A stretch of DNA of 64,000 nucleotides from Thiohalomonas sp963783235 (GTDB lineage: Bacteria > Pseudomonadota > Gammaproteobacteria > Thiohalomonadales > Thiohalomonadaceae), in contig CAWAMN010000001.1 in NCBI GenBank assembly GCA_963783235.1, positions 434,001-498,000 on the forward strand, written 5' to 3'. The notes beneath the pieces were generated by a model. It worked only from the letters and a program-made list of their open reading frames with translations. It ran no database searches and was not told where the DNA came from. Position numbers and translations under genes: made by a program. This document shows, in pieces, positions 28,152 to 36,964 of the stretch. Numbering within the stretch: position 1 is the stretch's first letter; each line of letters starts with the position of its first letter.

Positions 28152-28176
28152 AGGTGTTCCGAGGTTTGGAACACCT
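28152..28176 (-). terminator. Hairpin after the DegT gene, shared with 33063-33086
   Basis: Nine-base stem AGGTGTTCC / GGAACACCT with a seven-base loop, two bases after the DegT stop on the minus strand. No T-tract follows. A near copy lies two bases after the stop of the GT4 gene ending at 33060, in inverted orientation, so this is either a shared 3'-end hairpin or a small repeat. Confidence 0.5.
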
Positions 28177-28178
28177 GT

Positions 28179-29306
28179 TTAGGTAAGGCAGTCCGTTAAA
28201 ACGGCTGTGATAGCGCTGATATGTCGACGGCTCACAGAGCTATGTGTCGGAAGCGTAATGAGTCTGGCGGCGAAATCTTCGGCGGCGGGAAACGAACGGC
28301 GTGCCAGATCGATCGCTGGGATAGCGGTGAGGTCTGAACGGTACATGGCGGTGGCCCCAAGGCCGGCGTCTTCGAGTCGACCCAAGAGGGCATCTCTGCT
28401 GTATCGATTCGGTATCAGGATCGGATATCGGGAAAGCCTGGGAAAAGGTTCCCGACAACATGACGCCAGGATATCCAGAACGACGCCCTTCTCATGAAGC
28501 GGGCGAATGGCTTCGTGGAGAAGTTGTTGGTTATTCCATGTACGTTGTTTCGCCGCCACAATGTTTGCCGGTAATGCATGGCGACGGGTTACGTCCATTG
28601 CGGTGAGGCTCTCGAGCGGCGAATACCGGGTTTCTCCAAGGGCTAGCCCCGGTAAGCGTTGGGGTATCCAGTAGAGACCAGGGTTTCGAAGGAGATTATA
28701 GGCGGCTGCTTTCAGATAAAATGCCGGGGACCGAGCCTGGGATTCCGGTGCCGGCAGGTGCCCGCCCAGTGTTTTATCGCGCGCGAACACCATGCCCCCT
28801 CCTAGTAATGAGACAGGCTTTCCCCTCCCGAAACTCATTACCAGGAAATCGCTGCGAGGTGAGCACAGATCATCGAAAAACGATTGCGCGCCGTCTTCGA
28901 TCAAAAGCACATTGTGGTCGCTCGACAGTGAACGGAGTTCATTCAGCCGTTCCGGGATTCCGAACAGATTCACGGCTAATATCGCCACGGTCCTATCGGA
29001 TATCGTGGATTCCACCTTGTCAAGAGCAGTCCACGGTGACCCCGGGTGGAGATCGACCAAGACCGGCTGAGCCCGTGCGTACCTTGCAGCGCTTATCAGC
29101 GAAGGACACCCATAAGCGGGAATGATCACCTCCGGATTGGGTGTTTGGGTGATCGAAATCGAGGCTTTGATCGCTGCAGCTAATGCGGCCGTACCAGAGC
29201 CATAGAATTGGTGGCTTTCGTAGGGCACATCGAGAACGTGATCCAGGCGCTCGGCAGTTCGCCGAAAGGTGATCGGATCACCTGCGGGAGGCAAGGCGCA
29301 AATCAT
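28179..29306 (-). CDS. DegT/DnrJ/EryC1-like PLP aminotransferase
   Basis: 375 residues from the ATG at 29306, which overlaps the stop of the upstream GT2 gene (TAATG); the frame is open further but within that gene. Family features are FYGSGTAALAAAIKA (PLP phosphate site), VIIPAYGCPSLI, LIEDGAQSFFDD (Asp that binds the pyridine) and VMSFGRGKPVSLLGGG, whose Lys is the expected PLP Schiff-base residue. The lysine motif diverges from the common SxxxxKxLTxGEGG form. It may aminate a keto-sugar for the EPS. Confidence 0.75.
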   Translation of the reverse strand: MICALPPAGDPITFRRTAERLDHVLDVPYESHQFYGSGTAALAAAIKASISITQTPNPEVIIPAYGCPSLISAARYARAQPVLVDLHPGSPWTALDKVESTISDRTVAILAVNLFGIPERLNELRSLSSDHNVLLIEDGAQSFFDDLCSPRSDFLVMSFGRGKPVSLLGGGMVFARDKTLGGHLPAPESQARSPAFYLKAAAYNLLRNPGLYWIPQRLPGLALGETRYSPLESLTAMDVTRRHALPANIVAAKQRTWNNQQLLHEAIRPLHEKGVVLDILASCCREPFPRLSRYPILIPNRYSRDALLGRLEDAGLGATAMYRSDLTAIPAIDLARRSFPAAEDFAARLITLPTHSSVSRRHISAITAVLTDCLT

Positions 29307-30442
29307 TAGCGCACGGACGGTTGCCAAAGGACAACACGTTGGCCCAGGAGATAGGCGATAGTGGCATGAGCAGTGGCGAGATTGGCTTGAACGAAGTAGA
29401 AAGGAATCTTTACCCACCACCGATTCCGTAATCGATCGGATAGTGCCCCAGCAATCACCAGCCCATAGAGAGCAGCCTGTATACCGAGCACTGCAGAAAA
29501 AAGAACTGACTCGTGTGCCAGAACGAGAGCACTAGAGGTGAAAAGAAGCGATAACAAAAACCAGGGGACCAGCCAGCGCATGATCTTATGGCTCCATATC
29601 TGAAAACTAAACACCCCGTATTTGAAGGGGTTAAGCACCTCCGCGTGCCGCATTAGTGCGTTGAGCCCGCGCAAAATGGTTCGAATTTTCCGCTGGTATT
29701 CACCACGCTCATTCTTGATATTGGGGTACATGCCGATCAACTGAGGGTCGGAGATTGCCACATAGCCCAGCCGAACGGCATTTAATGCAGTGTTGAAGTC
29801 GCTCGGTACCTCAATATCCCATTCTTCGCAAACGGAATGGCGAGCGGCGAAAAATGAACCGCTTAATCCAACAAGGCTGTTCATCGAGGATTCGAGGCGC
29901 CGCAGCCACATCTCATAACGCACATAGGCGCCTTCTCCGGCGAGTTGTCCGTCGGAGGTCACGAAACGGTCTTCGCTGGAAACTGCTCCGACATTCGGGT
30001 CGCCCATCCTTGTCGCCACCCGCTTGAGCGCATTTGGATCGATACGGGTTGCCACGTCAGAGAAAACCAGGATGGAAGCGTCCGTGGAACGAATCGCAAG
30101 GAGTTGGGCATTTTCCTTTCCTTTTCGTTCCGGTGCGCGAACGAGTTGCACACCATGTCCGGAATACGACTTGACGATGGCGTCGGTATCGTCCGTCGAT
30201 GCGTCAGACGCGACGATAACGGACAACTTTTTATTCGGGTAGTCAAGTTCCAAACAGTTATCAAGTTTTGAGGCGATCCGACTCTCTTCGTTGTGTGCAG
30301 TAACGATAAATGCGATGGATGGCCACTCACTCGCATCCATGATTGTCGGCCAAGATCGCTTTGGCAAAAGGTTGAGGATGATGGGATAGAGGGCATAGCT
30401 ATAGAGGCTCCCTACGATAGACAGCCAAAAAATGGTCTCCAT
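29306..30442 (-). CDS. Membrane-bound glycosyltransferase family 2
   Basis: 378 residues from the ATG at 30442 (the frame is open to 30508). One N-terminal membrane segment precedes a GT-A domain: IAFIVTAHNEESRIASKLDN, VIVASDASTDDTDAI and VFSDVATRIDP (DXD-like). Three to four membrane segments follow from about residue 290. This is the processive-like architecture of hyaluronan or cellulose synthase relatives, although the QxxRW motif is not evident (EYQRKIRTILRG is in its place). It is divergently transcribed from the GT4 gene at 30564. Confidence 0.83.
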   Translation of the reverse strand: METIFWLSIVGSLYSYALYPIILNLLPKRSWPTIMDASEWPSIAFIVTAHNEESRIASKLDNCLELDYPNKKLSVIVASDASTDDTDAIVKSYSGHGVQLVRAPERKGKENAQLLAIRSTDASILVFSDVATRIDPNALKRVATRMGDPNVGAVSSEDRFVTSDGQLAGEGAYVRYEMWLRRLESSMNSLVGLSGSFFAARHSVCEEWDIEVPSDFNTALNAVRLGYVAISDPQLIGMYPNIKNERGEYQRKIRTILRGLNALMRHAEVLNPFKYGVFSFQIWSHKIMRWLVPWFLLSLLFTSSALVLAHESVLFSAVLGIQAALYGLVIAGALSDRLRNRWWVKIPFYFVQANLATAHATIAYLLGQRVVLWQPSVR

Positions 30443-30563
30443 GGGTCTCCCGCAGTCGTCTGCAAATGGAAAAAAGGATCGGCAATTGGACGAGGCGCCC
30501 CAATGCATCTAAAAGTAACGAATAGTCGAAAAGCCACACCAAGCAATCGCCGAGTGCCGGGGA

Positions 30564-31757
30564 ATGGAGACCACCAGCGAGGTTTTGAACGTAACGCATC
30601 TTGCATCAGGGGATCTATGGGCCGGGGCAGAGGTGCAGATCTACAATCTGGTAAAGAAACAGGCACAGATGGCAGGTGTAAGCGTCTCTGTCATCCTACT
30701 GAACGAAGGGGTGCTGGCGACGCAACTGAGGCAGCTTGGCGTGATGGTCCACATTGTTCCGGAGATTCAATTTGGAATAGTGGCGATCCTCAGGAAAGTG
30801 ATGCCGATTATCGAAGTTAAGCCGCTCCCGCACGTATTACACACCCACAGGCGCAAGGAAAATTTAGTGGGGGCGATTGCGGCATGGAAATGTCACGGGG
30901 TCTATTCGATCCGAACCGTTCATGGGGCTCCGGAACCCGTTGAGCGACGCGTGGCGGTAAAACAGCGGATCTATCGAATATTGGACTACGTAACCGGTAA
31001 GTTCCTCCAATCCCGGGTGGTTGCAGTGTCGCGGGAGTTAGGTTCCCAGTTATCCGGGCTTTATGGCCGTGGACACGTGTCTGTGGTTCCAAATGGAATC
31101 GATATTGCGGATGTGCTTCAAAAAGCGGAGCCGCCCGTGTTTCGTCCGTATAGGCCCAAACGGACCCAAATAGCCTTCGTCGGTCGGCTAGTCACCATCA
31201 AGAGGCCGGATCTCTTCATCGAGGTGGCAAGAAAGCTCTCCGAACTAAGGCCGGAAAGGTACGATTTCTATATTTTTGGGGATGGACCACTCAGGAATGA
31301 ACTCGATGACTATCTGGGGCGTCATAAGCTGACCGATACCGTGCATTGCATGGGCTTCAAGCAGGATATCGCCGAACATTTGTCTCAAATGGATATGCTG
31401 CTGATGGTTTCGGATCATGAAGGACTCCCTATGACCTTGCTCGAGTCTCTCGCTTTGGGCATCCCGGTGGTGGCCCGGCGAGTGGGAGGCATACCTCAGG
31501 TTCTTGGAAATGGAGTCGCCGGCCGAATGGTGGATGGCGATGGTCCCGAGGAGATCGTCCGCGCGGTTATGTCGCTTGATGATGATCCTTTGGAAAAGGA
31601 ACGAATCGTTCAGGCGGGCCGTGAACGAGTCCATCGATATTTTTCTGCATCTTCCGGCGCCGAGCAATACCACGAAATCTATCGAAAGGTGACCGGGGAA
31701 CAATGCCAGGTGCGCCACGCTCGTAAGCGGACGAAGGAAACCGAATATGGATCGTGA
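30564..31757 (+). CDS. Glycosyltransferase family 4
   Basis: 397 residues in a GT-B fold. The N-terminal acceptor domain contains GDLWAGAEVQIYNLV and HTHRRKENLVG. The C-terminal donor domain has VPNGIDIADV, IAFVGRLVTIKRPDLFIEVA, DFYIFGDGPLRNEL and the EX7E-type EGLPMTLLESLALGIPVVA (about residues 290-308). The sugar is unknown. The last 11 bases overlap the next GT4 gene, so the two are co-expressed. Confidence 0.88.
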   Translation: METTSEVLNVTHLASGDLWAGAEVQIYNLVKKQAQMAGVSVSVILLNEGVLATQLRQLGVMVHIVPEIQFGIVAILRKVMPIIEVKPLPHVLHTHRRKENLVGAIAAWKCHGVYSIRTVHGAPEPVERRVAVKQRIYRILDYVTGKFLQSRVVAVSRELGSQLSGLYGRGHVSVVPNGIDIADVLQKAEPPVFRPYRPKRTQIAFVGRLVTIKRPDLFIEVARKLSELRPERYDFYIFGDGPLRNELDDYLGRHKLTDTVHCMGFKQDIAEHLSQMDMLLMVSDHEGLPMTLLESLALGIPVVARRVGGIPQVLGNGVAGRMVDGDGPEEIVRAVMSLDDDPLEKERIVQAGRERVHRYFSASSGAEQYHEIYRKVTGEQCQVRHARKRTKETEYGS

Positions 31758-33060
31758 TGACCCCGGACTGCGACTTCTGTGGATATCACACCTTGTGCCC
31801 TATCCGCCCAAAGGTGGCGCATTGCAGAGGAGCTTTAACCTTCTCCGGGAGGTTTCCCGCTACCATACGGTTGATCTGATCGCATTCGTTCAGCGTCCAT
31901 TTCTCAAATATCTCGATCACGATGATGAAAGAGCCCTCGATATCGCTCGGACCGAGTTAAAGAGGTTCTGTCGAACCGTCCACTTTGAGCCCCTTCCTCA
32001 GGAGATGAACCTGACGGGACGATTGGGTTTGCTGGCCGCCAGTCTTTTGCGGACAACGCCCTACACAGTGAATTGGTTGAAGTCCGACCGTATGGCAAAG
32101 CGCATACGAGAGCAGGTGACCTTGAACGAGTACGATGCCGCCCACATCGACACCATTAGCCTCCTCGAGTATCGAAGCGAGTTGGGCACAACCCCTGTAC
32201 TGCTCAATCATCATAATGTCGAATCACACATGATGTTTCGTAGGGCAAAAAATGAGTTAAATCCATTTGGCCGCTTCTACATGTGGCAGGAAGGGTACAA
32301 GCTTCGTCGTTACGAGACGATAAAAAGTACTTCCGTGGATTTGCATGTGACCTGCTCGAAGCTCGATTCCACGCGCTTGATCGATATCTTGCCCTCGTCG
32401 AATGGGAAGGTAGCTGAGATCCCGAACGGGGTGGACGTCGGATACTTCAAACCTTCGTTTCGGAAAACGGATGGCAGACGCCTGCTGTTTGCCGGCCGTC
32501 TCGGGGCGTACGCGAATCGTCGTGCGGCACTTTATATAGGCACCGAACTTTGGCCGAGACTAAGCGCGCTCTATCCCGATATATCCCTGGATGTCATCGG
32601 TGCCGATCCACCGAAGGAGCTGATCGAACTTTCGGAAAAGGAGCCTAATGTTCACGTACACGGCTTTGTCAATGACGTGCGTCCATACTTTGAAAAGGCA
32701 TCGGTCTATGTCTGTCCCATCACTGATGGTGGAGGGACAAAGCTGAAAGTGCTGGATGCACTGGCCATGGGTAAGGCGCTGGTGGCCGATCCGATTGCTT
32801 GCGAAGGTATTGCAGTGACCGATGGGGTTGACGTTTCCTTGGCGCAAACAGCGGATCAATATGTCGAGAAGATTGTCAGGCTGTTGGATGATGAGTCGGC
32901 CCGAGTTGATATGGGACGGGCGGGACGCCGATTGGTAGAGGAAAAATACAGTTATTCTGCGATCGGTCGAAAACTGGCTTCTTGCTACGAATGGATCGTT
33001 CGAAACAGAAGGGAACAGACAACGGCTCCTCCCGATTTGAAGCCGCTCATGGAACGCTAA
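31747..33060 (+). CDS. Glycosyltransferase family 4, TIGR03087 (stp1)-like
   Basis: 437 residues. Opening LRLLWISHLVPYPPKGGALQRSFNLL is the start of the sugar transferase family associated with PEP-CTERM/EpsH systems. The donor domain shows EIPNGVDVGYF, LLFAGRLGAYANRRAALY, VYVCPITDGGGTKLKVLDALAMGK and LVADPIACEG. The GGGTKLK sequence replaces the common EG.P site, as is normal in this subgroup. It overlaps the previous GT4 gene and is followed by a hairpin and a terminator. Confidence 0.87.
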   Translation: MDRDDPGLRLLWISHLVPYPPKGGALQRSFNLLREVSRYHTVDLIAFVQRPFLKYLDHDDERALDIARTELKRFCRTVHFEPLPQEMNLTGRLGLLAASLLRTTPYTVNWLKSDRMAKRIREQVTLNEYDAAHIDTISLLEYRSELGTTPVLLNHHNVESHMMFRRAKNELNPFGRFYMWQEGYKLRRYETIKSTSVDLHVTCSKLDSTRLIDILPSSNGKVAEIPNGVDVGYFKPSFRKTDGRRLLFAGRLGAYANRRAALYIGTELWPRLSALYPDISLDVIGADPPKELIELSEKEPNVHVHGFVNDVRPYFEKASVYVCPITDGGGTKLKVLDALAMGKALVADPIACEGIAVTDGVDVSLAQTADQYVEKIVRLLDDESARVDMGRAGRRLVEEKYSYSAIGRKLASCYEWIVRNRREQTTAPPDLKPLMER

Positions 33061-33062
33061 AT

Positions 33063-33086
33063 AGGTGTTCGAAACCTCGGAATACC
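33063..33086 (+). repeat. Degenerate hairpin, inverted copy of 28152-28176
   Basis: AGGTGTTCGAAACCTCGGAA and following bases match the minus-strand reading of 28152-28176 at all but two or three positions. It begins two bases after a stop codon, as the first copy does. The stem here is weaker (mismatched). Confidence 0.5.
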
Positions 33087-33160
33087 CGCCTGTTAGGAAC
33101 GGCTAATTGGCGTGCCGAGGGTTTCGGTCTCGTCGATTAAAGGGAGAAGCGAAAGTGAAA

Positions 33161-33191
33161 GAGGCAGCCCGCAAAGGCTGCCTCTGTTTTT
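33161..33191 (+). terminator. Rho-independent terminator
   Basis: Nine-base perfect stem GAGGCAGCC / GGCTGCCTC, loop CGCAAA, followed by TGTTTTTG. It ends the plus-strand GT4 pair and, read in the other direction, also lies ten bases past the beta-helix gene, so it may serve both. Confidence 0.85.
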
Positions 33192-33200
33192 GAAAGGGAT

Positions 33201-34562
33201 TTACTGAACGGTTACATTGGTGGGTGGCAGGGGCCGAATCTTGGCTGCCTCACCAGGATAGGCCCCGATGTCGTCACCATTGCGGCCAGCGTTTCGTGCA
33301 CTGGATGTTCCGAGGAGGTGATAATCGTTCCGGGCAGTATCCAGACAGCCTGCCTCACCAACAATACTATTGGCGCCAGGCAGACCGGATATTGTTGAGC
33401 TGTTTCCGGCTCCCTGCCATGCTTCCAGAGAGGTGTATCGTCGATCTGCCCCGTAACGCTCGATCATATTGGACAAAGAATTGTCATAGAGGTTGTGGTC
33501 GACGTAATCGATGCGGTTATCCCATCCCCCCGGGTGATGGTACGTCACGATTTGGTGTTCGTTGCCCAGGAAAATATTGTCCCATATCTCAACGCCTTGG
33601 TGACCGGCGAGAGAAATGGCTGTTTTTGTGGCGAACACGTTGTTGTGAATCGCAAGGCCATCGTTGGCGGTTGTTGTCTCCCAGACAGTGGACTTGACGC
33701 CGGTCGGCACATTATAGAAAACGTTTTTATAAACTTCCTGATCTTTGTGTCCAGGGTTTCCACCGCCCGCTACCGAATAGATGATTCCGGTATCGAAAAG
33801 ATCATGGAATACGTTATTCCGGATGATAGCGCCCTTTTGTCCCGACGAGCGCTTGTGGTAAACGCCGCGATAGGTTGTTGAAATGTCGTTGTTCGAAATG
33901 GTTGTGTGGTGCATATCGAAGCTGTGAACGCCGGCAACGTTCTGATTGTTCATCGTACCGCCGACATAGATGTGGTGTATGCGGTTGTGGTCCGCTACGC
34001 AATAGCCGCATCGATCAAATTTGATCCCACCTACGTTGCCTCCGGTATTGCCGTCCACATGGTGAATGTGATTGTTTCGAACAACGATTTTCTGGGTCGA
34101 GTCGGTGGTGTAGACGCCCCCCGCACGTGCATTTTTGATTTCAAAACCGTCGATGATGATATGGCTTCGACTCAGAATATAGAAACCCGCTCCCTGGTTT
34201 TTCTGATCGATGACCACATGATTGCCCGGAGCCGCTTTGTAGGTGATAGGAGCAGAGTCCGTCCCGGAGTTTTGCGGCTTTATGGCCTTCATCGATGAGT
34301 TCGGGTAGCCGGAGTAGAGCTCAGTATAGGTGCCCGTTTTAACCAGCACCGTTTCACCGGCACGCAGAGTCGATGCAGCTTTTTGGATCGTCCGCCAGGG
34401 GCTGGACTCGGAGCCATTGTTACTGTCGGAGGCGGCCGGGTTGCCGGCATCGACGTAGAAGATGTCACCCGGTGCGGACAGGGCGGCCTGTGTCCCCATC
34501 ATCCAGATGAACAATGTGACTATGGTTGTCACGAGAGACTTGGTTATAAAGGAGTATTGCAT
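33201..34562 (-). CDS. Secreted right-handed parallel beta-helix protein
   Basis: 453 residues with a signal peptide ending near AALSA (residue 29). The mature start GDIFYVDAGNPAASDSNNGS and WRTIQKAASTLRAGETVLVKTGTYTE is the DUF1565-like opening found in polysaccharide lyases and epimerases. Repeated strands with Asn ladders follow (IIIDGFEIKNARAGGVY, IVVRNNHIHHV, TISNNDIS, AIIRNNVFHDL, LAIHNNVFA). There is no PEP-CTERM tail; it ends PPTNVTVQ. A lyase or epimerase acting on the EPS is the best guess; catalytic residues cannot be assigned. Confidence 0.75.
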   Translation of the reverse strand: MQYSFITKSLVTTIVTLFIWMMGTQAALSAPGDIFYVDAGNPAASDSNNGSESSPWRTIQKAASTLRAGETVLVKTGTYTELYSGYPNSSMKAIKPQNSGTDSAPITYKAAPGNHVVIDQKNQGAGFYILSRSHIIIDGFEIKNARAGGVYTTDSTQKIVVRNNHIHHVDGNTGGNVGGIKFDRCGYCVADHNRIHHIYVGGTMNNQNVAGVHSFDMHHTTISNNDISTTYRGVYHKRSSGQKGAIIRNNVFHDLFDTGIIYSVAGGGNPGHKDQEVYKNVFYNVPTGVKSTVWETTTANDGLAIHNNVFATKTAISLAGHQGVEIWDNIFLGNEHQIVTYHHPGGWDNRIDYVDHNLYDNSLSNMIERYGADRRYTSLEAWQGAGNSSTISGLPGANSIVGEAGCLDTARNDYHLLGTSSARNAGRNGDDIGAYPGEAAKIRPLPPTNVTVQ

Positions 34563-34574
34563 GTTCGAGATTCC

Positions 34575-35021
34575 TCAATTGATGGCTTTGGTAACCATTT
34601 CGGAATAAGCGCTCTCGAGACCCTCAGAATTAACTGCCGTGACGACGAAGAAATATTTCACGCCGTTCACCAGGTTTTCAATCGTATAAGCGGTGAGTCC
34701 GGGGTTTGTGATTTCTACCATGAGAGGGTAGTCGTTGGCGGCATCACCATAGTGGATACGGTAGCTCTTCAGGTCGGTAAGGGCCGAGCCGTCAGTGTTG
34801 CCCAAAGGCGGTACCCAGGACACGGTGGCCACGCCGGAGCCCCCGTGAAGCGGGGAAGATATGGCATCTGCTATGGTGTCTTTATCTGTTCCGGTCACTG
34901 GATTTACATAAGGGGTGGCGTCGGCAGAGTTACCGCCACCGCCGCCTCCGCCGCATCCGGTAGCAAGCATTGTTCCTGCGAACACGACTCCGAGAACTGA
35001 ACTGATTCGTATTAGGCGCAC
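34575..35021 (-). CDS. Small lipoprotein with one fibronectin type III domain
   Basis: 148 residues. Lipobox LATGC puts the lipidated Cys at residue 23, followed directly by a run of seven glycines and a polar linker. The rest is one FN3 fold: VATVSWVPP, LKSYRIHYGDA, YTIENLVNGVKYFFVVTAVNSEG. It is 12 bases upstream of the beta-helix gene on the same strand, so the pair probably works together at the cell surface. The poly-Gly linker after the lipid anchor is common in surface lipoproteins. Confidence 0.72.
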   Translation of the reverse strand: MRLIRISSVLGVVFAGTMLATGCGGGGGGGNSADATPYVNPVTGTDKDTIADAISSPLHGGSGVATVSWVPPLGNTDGSALTDLKSYRIHYGDAANDYPLMVEITNPGLTAYTIENLVNGVKYFFVVTAVNSEGLESAYSEMVTKAIN

Positions 35022-35161
35022 GTCGACTCTCCGTGGGGTTACGGTGAGCGGACTTTATCAATGCGCTTGGGAGCGACACGGCGGAGCTCGTCACACAGGC
35101 CCTGTGACGAACGTAGCGTTAACGAAACTGCTATTGTGCAGAATCCGACAGAAACGGTTGT
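35022..35161. other. Short gap with a small hairpin
   Basis: 140 bases between two minus-strand genes. CGTCACA-CAGGCCC-TGTGACG (about 35088-35108) is a seven-base-pair stem, without a T-tract. Nothing else is seen. Confidence 0.35.
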
Positions 35162-35746
35162 TTATGAGGGCGCTGTGTTAGAACAGGAAGATTGGGGAAA
35201 TGCGTCGGCCATGCGGTTTACGGCAGTGTCAATGATGGAAAAACACGTTTGGAAATACTCGTCATCGTGTCCGTAAGGATCATGGATATAGGGGCGTTGG
35301 GGATCGGCCCAAAGACCGAGCAAAGTGATTTGTGGATGCGTGAACCGCGCGGCAAGGTGCCAGGCCTGTTCAGGTTCCATTGCCGCGACCAAGTCGGTCT
35401 TCGACAATACTAGATGGTGGGGCGCTTTCGGCCTGTGTACACCTAAATCCAGTCCCCGCTTCGTCGCATTGAGGGATGCGTCAGGATCTGCCGAAGAAGC
35501 ATCTGCCTGCAATCCGAATGAGTCGCTCCGAAGCCCGATTTGCACGGCACGGGCATGAGCGTAAGCACTTCGACAGATATTGCCCTTGCAGACAAAGACC
35601 ACCCTCTGGACGATGTCGCAATCGATGCGGCGAAATCGATCCAGTCGGCCGCTGCGGAGAGCCAACAGTGATGACAGGTGTCTCAGCCACGCACGTTTTC
35701 CGCCGTGGCGACTACGAAATTGTTGTTCTATATAGCTTGGCAACAT
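35162..35746 (-). CDS. Low-molecular-weight protein tyrosine phosphatase
   Basis: 194 residues from the ATG at 35746 (the frame is open to 35857, but that part lacks similarity). The P-loop VFVCKGNICRSA carries nucleophile Cys53 and Arg59, and the general-acid Asp is in HDPYGHDD near the C-terminus. The first 48 residues form an extension beyond the usual 145-155-residue family. It would dephosphorylate the tyrosine autokinase at 13996-14883, as Wzb does for Wzc. It is divergent from the GT4 gene at 35822. Confidence 0.85.
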   Translation of the reverse strand: MLPSYIEQQFRSRHGGKRAWLRHLSSLLALRSGRLDRFRRIDCDIVQRVVFVCKGNICRSAYAHARAVQIGLRSDSFGLQADASSADPDASLNATKRGLDLGVHRPKAPHHLVLSKTDLVAAMEPEQAWHLAARFTHPQITLLGLWADPQRPYIHDPYGHDDEYFQTCFSIIDTAVNRMADAFPQSSCSNTAPS

Positions 35747-35821
35747 GGGGTTTGAGCATGCTATGACTGTAGGGGTTAACTGAGGTGGTTGTTTCTTTGG
35801 AGGTAGACTAGCGCAGGGAGG

Positions 35822-36964
35822 ATGGTTCTGCCGCTTATGACTCGCCGGGTATTGCATTTAATCGAAACCTCGGGCCCGGGTGGGGCCGAACGCATGCTTA
35901 TCAGCATGACTGAGGGGCTAAGACGACGCGGAATCGAGTCCTTCTGTATCTTGATAAAAGATGGTTGGCTGCGCGAGGTGCTTGAGGCGGGCGGGACGCC
36001 CGTCCAAATTATTCCGGTTAATCACGCACTCGACCTCAAGTGGTTGAGCCAAGCGGCCCGCTTGGTCGAAGACCGAGCCGTGGATGTGATTCACTCGCAT
36101 GAATTCGCGATGAACGTACATGGCAGCCTTCTGGCGCGAATGACCGGCCGGAGGTCGGTCGCCACGGTCCATGGAAGAAACTACTACGGTGATCGCGCTC
36201 GACGGAGATTCGCCTATCGTCGTGTGGGGCAGTTGGCCCGGATGGTGGCCGTGTCCGAAGATATCCGCCGTCACCTGCAGGTTAATGTGGGTGTTCCGAA
36301 AACGAGGGTGGATGTGATTTCAAACGGAATCGATACAGAACGATTCCGGTTCGATCCCGACCTGCGAACTGAAACCCGGCGCCAGCTCGGCTACTTTGAG
36401 CATCCGGTGATCGGGGCAATAGGGAATCTGTATCCGGTGAAGGGCCATCAGGTTCTGTTGCGTGCAGTGGCGACGCTTTTGGAGAAATACCCCGATGCCA
36501 AGGTTTTCATCGCAGGGCGAGGAAGCGAGGAGCCTAATTTAAAGGGGCAAGCCAAGGCGCTGGGAATTGATCACGCTGTCTCGTTTCTGGGCTTTAGGGA
36601 GGATGTTCATGCACTACTTTGCGCCATGGATGTCTTCGTGCTCCCGTCGCTATCTGAAGGGCACCCGTTGTCGATTTTGGAGGCGATGGCGTGTCAAAGG
36701 CCGGTAGTGGCTTCGGCGGTCGGCGGCGTGCCGGAGGTGATAGAAAACGGAAAGCAGGGCTTGCTTTTTCCTGTAGCTGACCACGACGGGCTTTCCGAAG
36801 GGATTGGAAAGTTGTTGCAAGTGAGTGAGTGGGCCAGTGAACTGGCAGAAGCAGGCCGTCGCCGGGTTGTCGAAAAATACAGCCTCGATGCCATGCTGGA
36901 TGCCTATTTGGGATTGTACGGGGCCAAAGAAAGTCCTTCGGCTGCGCTCGGGGAGAACTCGTGA
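35822..36964 (+). CDS. Glycosyltransferase family 4, TIGR03088 (stp2)-like
   Basis: 380 residues from 35822. AGGGAGG touches this ATG directly, so the in-frame ATG at 35837 (MTRRVLHLIETSGPGGAERM) may be the true start. The GT-B fold shows GPGGAERMLI, VIHSHEFAMNVHG, VISNGIDTERF, IGNLYPVKGHQVLLRA and SLSEGHPLSILEAMACQRPVV. It resembles the second PEP-CTERM/EpsH-associated sugar transferase. Its stop overlaps the start of the ATP-grasp gene (TGATG). Confidence 0.87.
   Translation: MVLPLMTRRVLHLIETSGPGGAERMLISMTEGLRRRGIESFCILIKDGWLREVLEAGGTPVQIIPVNHALDLKWLSQAARLVEDRAVDVIHSHEFAMNVHGSLLARMTGRRSVATVHGRNYYGDRARRRFAYRRVGQLARMVAVSEDIRRHLQVNVGVPKTRVDVISNGIDTERFRFDPDLRTETRRQLGYFEHPVIGAIGNLYPVKGHQVLLRAVATLLEKYPDAKVFIAGRGSEEPNLKGQAKALGIDHAVSFLGFREDVHALLCAMDVFVLPSLSEGHPLSILEAMACQRPVVASAVGGVPEVIENGKQGLLFPVADHDGLSEGIGKLLQVSEWASELAEAGRRRVVEKYSLDAMLDAYLGLYGAKESPSAALGENS

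Larger units (their letters stand above)
27887..28178. other. Intergenic region with palindromic repeats
   Basis: 292 bases between two minus-strand genes. It holds the 104-base palindromic element at 28041-28144 and the hairpin at 28152-28176; the rest has no visible gene. Confidence 0.6.
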
